DNA of 9,751 bases. Source: DATLGD01 sp035540755 (lineage in GTDB: Bacteria; Actinomycetota; Actinomycetes; Mycobacteriales; SCTD01). Every line of letters begins with the position of its first letter. Position 1 is the first letter of the stretch. The position numbers were made by a program, and so were the translations under genes. The stretch spans positions 1 to 9,751 of the forward strand of contig DATLGD010000137.1 in the NCBI GenBank assembly GCA_035540755.1, given 5' to 3'. This document shows positions 5,979 to 9,751 of the stretch, piece after piece. Under the pieces are notes generated by a model, which made no database searches, had not been told where the DNA came from, and saw nothing but the letters and a program-made list of their open reading frames with translations.

Positions 5979-6716
5979 TCACCAGCTGCGCAGCGAGAAC
6001 ACCTCGAACGACGCCGCGTAGGTGACGCCCATCCGCTGCCCGGTCGGCCGCGCGATGCTCTCCAGGAACTCCTCGGCGTCGAACGTGCCGCTGCCCAGGC
6101 CACGCAGGTAGGCGTCGTGCGCACGCAGCGACGCCACTCCCCGGTCGAACGTCGCCGTGACGTCGATCCCGTGCCGCGCGTCGGGGGATCCGGCCGCCCA
6201 CACCTCGCGCACGCCGTCCCAGGGCTCGAGCCCCTCGTCGCCGAGGTCGCGGAACACCCAGCGGTTGCCGGCGTCGCGCACGGCGTCCAGGGTGGCCCGG
6301 CCGGTCGCGATGTGGTCGGCCTGGTTGAGCGTCGTCGCGCCGTCCCAGGTCTCGCGGAAGTTGTTCGTGACGACGACGTCGGGCCGGTGCCGCCGGACCT
6401 CGCGGGCGATCGCCCTCCGCAGCGGCAGGCCCTCCTCGGTCACGCCGTCCGGGAAGCCGAGGAAGTCGACGACGTCGACGCCGACGAGGCGCGCGGACTC
6501 GCGCTGCTCCTCCTCCCGCAGCGGACCGGCCCGCTCGGGCTCCATCGCGTCGATGCCGGCCTCGCCGCTGGTGACCAGGCAGTAGACGACCTCCTTGCCC
6601 TGGTCGGTCCAGCGCGCGACCGCCGCGGCGGCGCCGAACTCGAGGTCGTCGGGGTGGGCGACGACGGCGAGGGCGCGCTGCCAGGACTCGTCGACGGGCT
6701 GCAGGGCATCGGGCAC
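5979..6716 (-). CDS. PIG-L family deacetylase (LmbE-like)
   Basis: This 245-aa protein is of the zinc-dependent N-acetylglucosamine deacetylase family that includes MshB, Mca and BshB. The metal-binding motif AHPDDLEFG (His21, Asp23, Asp24) lies near the N-terminus. NQADHIATG (131-139) supplies the later Asp134/His135 element. The segment VVYCLVTSGEAG is the usual strand after the first helix, and VVVTNNFRETWDG matches the active-site loop region. Members act on GlcNAc-inositol, mycothiol conjugates, antibiotics or glycolipids. Nothing here shows which, and it is not clearly MshB or Mca. The start GTG at 6716 is chosen because GGAGG (6722-6726) is 5 bases upstream. The gene is almost contiguous with the patatin gene (1 base apart), suggesting a functional pair acting on glycolipids or acylated sugars (inference). 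Confidence 0.9.
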   Translation of the reverse strand: MPDALQPVDESWQRALAVVAHPDDLEFGAAAAVARWTDQGKEVVYCLVTSGEAGIDAMEPERAGPLREEEQRESARLVGVDVVDFLGFPDGVTEEGLPLRRAIAREVRRHRPDVVVTNNFRETWDGATTLNQADHIATGRATLDAVRDAGNRWVFRDLGDEGLEPWDGVREVWAAGSPDARHGIDVTATFDRGVASLRAHDAYLRGLGSGTFDAEEFLESIARPTGQRMGVTYAASFEVFSLRSW

Positions 6717-6721
6717 GGGCA

Positions 6722-6726
6722 CCTCC
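6722..6726 (-). promoter_or_regulatory. ribosome-binding site deciding the PIG-L gene start
   Basis: GGAGG on the - strand, 5 bases before the GTG at 6716. The in-frame GTG at 6722 overlaps this site and so is not the likely start, and longer N-terminal options are not needed. Confidence 0.65.
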
Positions 6727-6777
6727 GGGGTCTCGGACGATCCTGCCCGCAGGGCGGCAACTCCGCCTGGACCGCCG

Positions 6778-7731
6778 TCAGGCCGCGCCCTCTCCCTGCA
6801 GGGGCTGTCGAGCACCGTGCGCCCACGCCGGCGCCGGACCGAGCCCGAGCCGCCACCGGGCCGCGTCCTCGCTCGGGCTGCGCGGTCCGAGCGCCAGCTG
6901 CAGCGCGCGCAGCTCGGCGCGGGCCAGCGCCAGCCGGACCGCGCCGCCGCGCCCGCGCCCGGGGACGCCGGCGAGCGGGGCGACGGTCGGGGACAGGACG
7001 TGCGCTGCCGCGCCCGCCAGGCCTCGGTAGAACAGCCGCTCCGGCCGGCTCAGCCCGGGAGGGGCGGACAGGAACGCCCGCAGCTCCGCCGGCACCGGCT
7101 CGAGCACCGGGGAGTACGCGCGCAGAGCCTCGGCCAGCCCCGCCTCGCTCGTCGGCAGGTCGTCTGCGCCGAGCTCGGCGGCCGCACGGGTCCAGTCCGC
7201 GACGTAGGCGTCCGCCCAGCGCGGGCCGAACTGCGACATGTCGCGGCCGACCGCCTCCTGCGCGGCGAGGAACGCGTCGGTGAACGCCAGGTGCACCCAC
7301 CGCAGCAGTGCGGGGTCGGAGGCGGAGTACGCGCGACCCGCCTCGTCGCGACCGCGGACGCGCTCGTGCATGCCGCGGACCCGTCCGGCCTCGCGCGCGG
7401 CGAGCTCGGCCGAGCCGAAGGTGCTGACCACCAGCCACCGCGCGGTGCCGGCCAGCCGCTTCCACGGGTCGTCGAGGTAGGCCGAGTGGCGCTGCACGCC
7501 GGCGAGCGCGAGCGGGTGCGCGCCCTGGCCGAGCAGGGCTGCCACACCGCCGACCAGCGTCGCCACGTCGCCGTGCACGCGCCAGACGACGCCGTCCGGC
7601 TCGAACCAGCCGGGCCCGTCACCGACGGTGCCGATCTCGCGGACCCAGCCCGGCGCTCCGGTCGCGTCACCGGAAACCCGGGCACGGAAGCGGGCGCGGG
7701 CCGCGGCGGGCAGGGCGGTCAGGCCGGGCAC
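6778..7731 (-). CDS. DUF2236 / MpaB-type oxygenase family protein
   Basis: This is a 317-aa protein with the DUF2236 pattern. In order it has GDGPGWFEPDGVVWRVHGDV (37-56), a Gly/Ala-rich helix, HPLALAGVQRHSAYLDDPW (72-90), RWLVVSTFGS, and REAGRVRGMHERVRG (113-127). DPALLRWVHLAFTDAFL (139-155) follows. The His and Arg residues in these blocks are typical of the family, which is related to latex-clearing protein and to fungal MpaB, heme-b oxygenases that cleave hydrophobic substrates. The substrate here is unknown. The GTG start at 7731 is favoured by GAGG at 7740-7743, 8 bases upstream. The same frame stays open further, but that would overlap the divergent gene and add residues with no family match. 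The gene lies 61 bases before the PIG-L gene on the same strand, so the two may be co-transcribed. Confidence 0.85.
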   Translation of the reverse strand: MPGLTALPAAARARFRARVSGDATGAPGWVREIGTVGDGPGWFEPDGVVWRVHGDVATLVGGVAALLGQGAHPLALAGVQRHSAYLDDPWKRLAGTARWLVVSTFGSAELAAREAGRVRGMHERVRGRDEAGRAYSASDPALLRWVHLAFTDAFLAAQEAVGRDMSQFGPRWADAYVADWTRAAAELGADDLPTSEAGLAEALRAYSPVLEPVPAELRAFLSAPPGLSRPERLFYRGLAGAAAHVLSPTVAPLAGVPGRGRGGAVRLALARAELRALQLALGPRSPSEDAARWRLGLGPAPAWAHGARQPLQGEGAA

Positions 7732-7745
7732 CGGCCCAGCCTCGC

Positions 7746-7760
7746 ACCCGGCGGCCGGGT
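7746..7760. repeat. perfect inverted repeat in the divergent intergenic region (site 1)
   Basis: ACCCGG CGG CCGGGT is a perfect 6-bp dyad with a 3-base centre. It lies 15 bases before the oxygenase gene start and just upstream of its ribosome-binding site on the - strand. It may be an operator or mRNA hairpin, or chance in GC-rich DNA. Confidence 0.35.
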
Positions 7761-7790
7761 CCGCCCGCCGCAGCCACCCGCCGTCAGGTG

Positions 7791-7808
7791 ACCCGCCAGT
7801 AGGCGGGT
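7791..7808. promoter_or_regulatory. perfect inverted repeat in the divergent intergenic region (site 2, possible operator)
   Basis: ACCCGCC (7791-7797), a 4-base centre AGTA, and GGCGGGT (7802-7808) form a perfect dyad. A third, direct copy of ACCCGCC lies at 7776-7782, so the heptamer occurs three times in 33 bases. It is centred between the two divergent starts (7731 and 7841), where a shared operator would sit. I see no convincing -35/-10 pair for either gene here. Confidence 0.35.
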
Positions 7809-7840
7809 TGCGCGGCCCCGATCCGTGGCAGGCCGGTGCC

Positions 7841-9307
7841 ATGGACCAGCACGAGCAGACCGGCGTCGTCTTCCCCCGGGGCGAGGACGGCGCCAGGAGC
7901 ACGACGACCACCGGCCGCGCGATCTGGGCTGACGCCGTCCGGCCGGTCGACCCCGGCCTGGCGGAGCAGATCGTGGCCGAGCGCGACTGGCGCCGCGCCT
8001 ACGTCGACCGGGTCGTCGACGTCACGGCCGCGGCGACGCGCAGCCCGCACACGGCGGTCGCCGTGGCCCGCGCCGGGCTGGCCGCGCTGGCCGAGCGGAT
8101 GGTCTTCGAGCGCGACGGTGAAGCCCAGCCGGTGGCCGACGCCGTCAAGGCCGGTGGCGCCGACCTCGGCACCCGGCAGGTGGCCGGCGAGGGGGAGCGG
8201 GCACGCGAGCTGGCCGTGCCCTACCGCGGCGAGGTGCTGTGCGGCGACACAATGCTCCGGCGGCTCGACGCGTGGGTGGCGGCCGGCACTGTCGAGCCCT
8301 CGTGCGCCGAGGCGCTGCGCGACGTGCTCGCCCACCCGGAGTGGCTGGACCTGCGCGACCTGTCGTTCGGCGTGCTCGGGGCCGCGGCGGAGCTGGGACC
8401 GGTCTCCTCGCTGCTGGGCTGGGGCGCGCACGTCGCGGCCGTCGACCTGCCGGAGAGCCGGCTCCAGGAGCGGCTGCTCGACCACGCTCGCGCGGGTGCC
8501 GGCACCCTCGACCTGCCCGTCACCGGGGACGGCGTGACCGGCGCGGACCTGCTCAGCCAGACGCCCGAGGTCGCTGCCTGGCTCGCGGAGGCCGCCGGCG
8601 GCCGTCCGCTGACGGTCGGCAGCTACGCCTACGCCGACGGCGCCCGGCACGTCCAGGTCGCGGTCGCGAGCGACGCCGTCGTGGAGCACCTGCTCCGCGT
8701 CCGGGCGGACGTCTCCTACGCCGAGCTCGCGACGCCCACCGACGCCTACGCCGTTCCCGCCGACGTCGTCGAGGAGGCCCGCGGCCGCTGGCGGAACCGC
8801 GGCTGGCGACGGCCGGTGCAGGCCCCGCTGCAGGTGCTCAGCCGCGGCGGCCTGTTCGCACCCTCGTACGGCACCACGGTGACGCGGGACGACGGGACGA
8901 CGGTCGGGATCGCCGACGTCCTCGTGCCGCAGCAGGGACCGAACTACACCCTCGCCAAGCGGCTGCAGCGCTGGCGGGCGGTGGCAGCCCAGGCCGAGGG
9001 CATCGTCGTGTCGGCGAACGTCGCGCCGGCCACTCGCACCCGCTCGGTGACCAGCAACCGCCTGCTGGCGGCGGCCTACGCGGGCGCCGGGAGCTTCGGC
9101 GTCGAGGTGTTCGAGCCGGCGACCAGCCGGGTGCTCATGGCCGCGCTGCTGGTGCACGACCTGCGCAATGCGCGCCCGGTCGCCCACCCGGACGACCTGT
9201 TCGCGCAGCAGGCGGCGCACGGGGGCCTGTGGCGGGTCGGGTACGCGCCCCGCTCCGTGCTCGGGCTCGCAGCGGTGCGCGGCCTGCCCGGCGCCCTGCG
9301 GTCCTGA
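7841..9307 (+). CDS. conserved-looking protein of unknown function with Rossmann-like motif, 488 aa
   Basis: I cannot assign this protein to a characterised family. It starts MDQHEQTGVVF with a probably flexible N-terminus, then helical segments (IVAERDWRRAYVDRVVDVTA; HTAVAVARAGLAALAERMVF). Residues 176-204 hold a strand-loop-helix-strand unit, FGVLGAAAELGPVS then GWGAHVAAVDLP. It resembles a Rossmann nucleotide-binding turn with Asp202 at the end of the second strand. Further conserved-looking blocks are LLSQTPEVAAWL, LTVGSYAYADGARHVQVAVA (257-276), APSYGTTVTRDDGTTVGIADV, VPQQGPNYTLAKRLQRWRA (362-380) and VTSNRLLAAAYAGAGSFGVEVFEP. No membrane segments or signal peptide are evident, so it is probably a cytosolic nucleotide- or cofactor-binding protein (inference). 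The ATG at 7841 is the only sensible start; its ribosome-binding site is weak. It is divergent from the oxygenase gene. Confidence 0.85.
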   Translation: MDQHEQTGVVFPRGEDGARSTTTTGRAIWADAVRPVDPGLAEQIVAERDWRRAYVDRVVDVTAAATRSPHTAVAVARAGLAALAERMVFERDGEAQPVADAVKAGGADLGTRQVAGEGERARELAVPYRGEVLCGDTMLRRLDAWVAAGTVEPSCAEALRDVLAHPEWLDLRDLSFGVLGAAAELGPVSSLLGWGAHVAAVDLPESRLQERLLDHARAGAGTLDLPVTGDGVTGADLLSQTPEVAAWLAEAAGGRPLTVGSYAYADGARHVQVAVASDAVVEHLLRVRADVSYAELATPTDAYAVPADVVEEARGRWRNRGWRRPVQAPLQVLSRGGLFAPSYGTTVTRDDGTTVGIADVLVPQQGPNYTLAKRLQRWRAVAAQAEGIVVSANVAPATRTRSVTSNRLLAAAYAGAGSFGVEVFEPATSRVLMAALLVHDLRNARPVAHPDDLFAQQAAHGGLWRVGYAPRSVLGLAAVRGLPGALRS

Positions 9308-9345
9308 GCGACCGGCGCCACGCCGCGCCACGCAAGGCCCCGCGT

Positions 9346-9751
9346 TCAGTCCCGCAGCACGGCGGCGATCGACGGGCGGGGGTGCCGCCCCGACGGCAGC
9401 ACCCGCTGCACCCTGCGCAGCGCTTCCCGCTCCGAGCCGCCGGCGACGAGGGCCCCGTAGGCCGCCGCGACCACAGGGGTCCGGGTGTGCGCGTGCACGC
9501 AGTGCAGGAAGACCGTCTTGCCCTCGGAGCGCAGGTCGCGCACGGTCGCCGCGGCGTCGGAGACGACCCGGCGCAGGTCGTTGTCGGCGTCCTCCTCGTC
9601 GATGATCCACATCTCGACGTGGTCCTCAGAGGCGACGCCGCGGAGCGGTACCTGCCCGGTGCCCAGCCGGCACAGGCTGACGACGGCGTCGGCGACTCCG
9701 GGCCGCAGGGCGCCGACCGCGCCCAGCAGCACGCCGTCGTCGTCCGGGTGC
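9346..9751 (-). CDS. CX5R phosphatase-like protein, 5' end cut by the window
   Basis: This frame is open to the right window edge, so 134 C-terminal residues are visible. They begin HPDDDGVLLGAVGALRPGV, then ADAVVSLCRLGTGQVP and EDHVEMWIIDEEDADNDL. A cysteine-phosphatase loop, FLHCVHAHTRTP, follows, with Cys and Arg spaced CX5R, though Ala stands at the usual Gly. The C-terminus is SEREALRRVQRVLPSGRHPRPS. The order (VVSLCR strand, WIID acidic loop, HCX5R) is that of the dual-specificity phosphatase fold. As I recall, actinobacterial proteins with this C-terminal domain often carry an N-terminal ADP-ribosylglycohydrolase-like domain, which would lie outside this window (unverified). A GTG at 9732 could start a 128-aa version, but upstream in-frame codons and lack of a clear ribosome-binding site suggest a longer protein. 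Convergent with the 488-aa gene, 38 bases apart. Confidence 0.75.
   Translation of the reverse strand, partial: HPDDDGVLLGAVGALRPGVADAVVSLCRLGTGQVPLRGVASEDHVEMWIIDEEDADNDLRRVVSDAAATVRDLRSEGKTVFLHCVHAHTRTPVVAAAYGALVAGGSEREALRRVQRVLPSGRHPRPSIAAVLRD

Noticed and set aside
6742..6753. CCTGC CC GCAGG dyad between the oxygenase and PIG-L genes
   Set aside because: The loop of two bases is too small for a stable hairpin and the stem is short. There is no other sign of a terminator or operator.
5445..7283. 612-codon open frame on the + strand opposite the patatin, PIG-L and oxygenase genes
   Set aside because: It crosses three well-supported genes and has low-complexity composition. It is a shadow.
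9314..9329. GGCGC/GCGCC hairpin between the convergent 488-aa and phosphatase-like genes
   Set aside because: Only five base pairs and no T tract. Such stems are expected by chance in this GC-rich sequence.
7784..9610. 608-codon open frame on the - strand opposite the 488-aa gene
   Set aside because: Arg/Gly/Val-rich translation without motifs. It also overlaps the phosphatase-like gene in another frame, so it is a shadow.
1..9751. Search for CRISPR arrays, insertion sequences, tRNA/rRNA genes and phage or defence genes
   Set aside because: No spaced direct repeats, transposase motifs, RNA-gene signatures or recognisable defence proteins were seen. The region looks like ordinary chromosomal metabolism and stress genes.

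Overview
The window is very GC-rich (mostly G or C at third codon positions) with frequent GTG starts and GTGA gene overlaps. It carries a furA-katG pair. All of this fits a high-GC Actinomycetota chromosome. The exact family cannot be fixed from the sequence alone, and I see no mobile element, CRISPR array, tRNA or rRNA.

Left end, + strand (1-1591): the last codons of a truncated gene, a 51-aa one-helix membrane protein coupled to it, a fusion of an SRPBCC (polyketide-cyclase-like) domain with a class I SAM methyltransferase, and a small VOC/glyoxalase-like protein coupled to the fusion by a GTGA overlap.

Centre, - strand (7731 down to 1599), six genes in one direction: a DUF2236/MpaB-type oxygenase, a PIG-L deacetylase, a patatin-like hydrolase, the Fur-family regulator FurA, the bifunctional catalase-peroxidase KatG, and a dual-specificity-phosphatase-like protein. 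FurA with KatG is a classic peroxide-response module: FurA normally represses itself and katG. A likely promoter with a leaderless start lies just before furA, overlapping the stop codon of the patatin gene. A perfect 18-bp inverted repeat closes katG. As given, the furA frame has no stop after its last zinc-ligand cysteine and runs 881 bases into katG. This looks like a one-base length error, or a real frameshift, in a C5 run.

Right end: a divergent 488-aa protein of unknown function with a Rossmann-like nucleotide-binding motif. The 109-base region between it and the oxygenase gene holds two perfect inverted repeats. At the edge is the C-terminal part of a second CX5R phosphatase-like protein, cut by the window end and convergent with the 488-aa gene.

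No complete new system is evident. The best leads are the furA frame break and leaderless promoter, the SRPBCC-methyltransferase fusion with its coupled VOC gene, and the unassigned 488-aa protein with its palindromic divergent region. All coding regions are close together, and no gene-free stretch exceeds about 110 bases.
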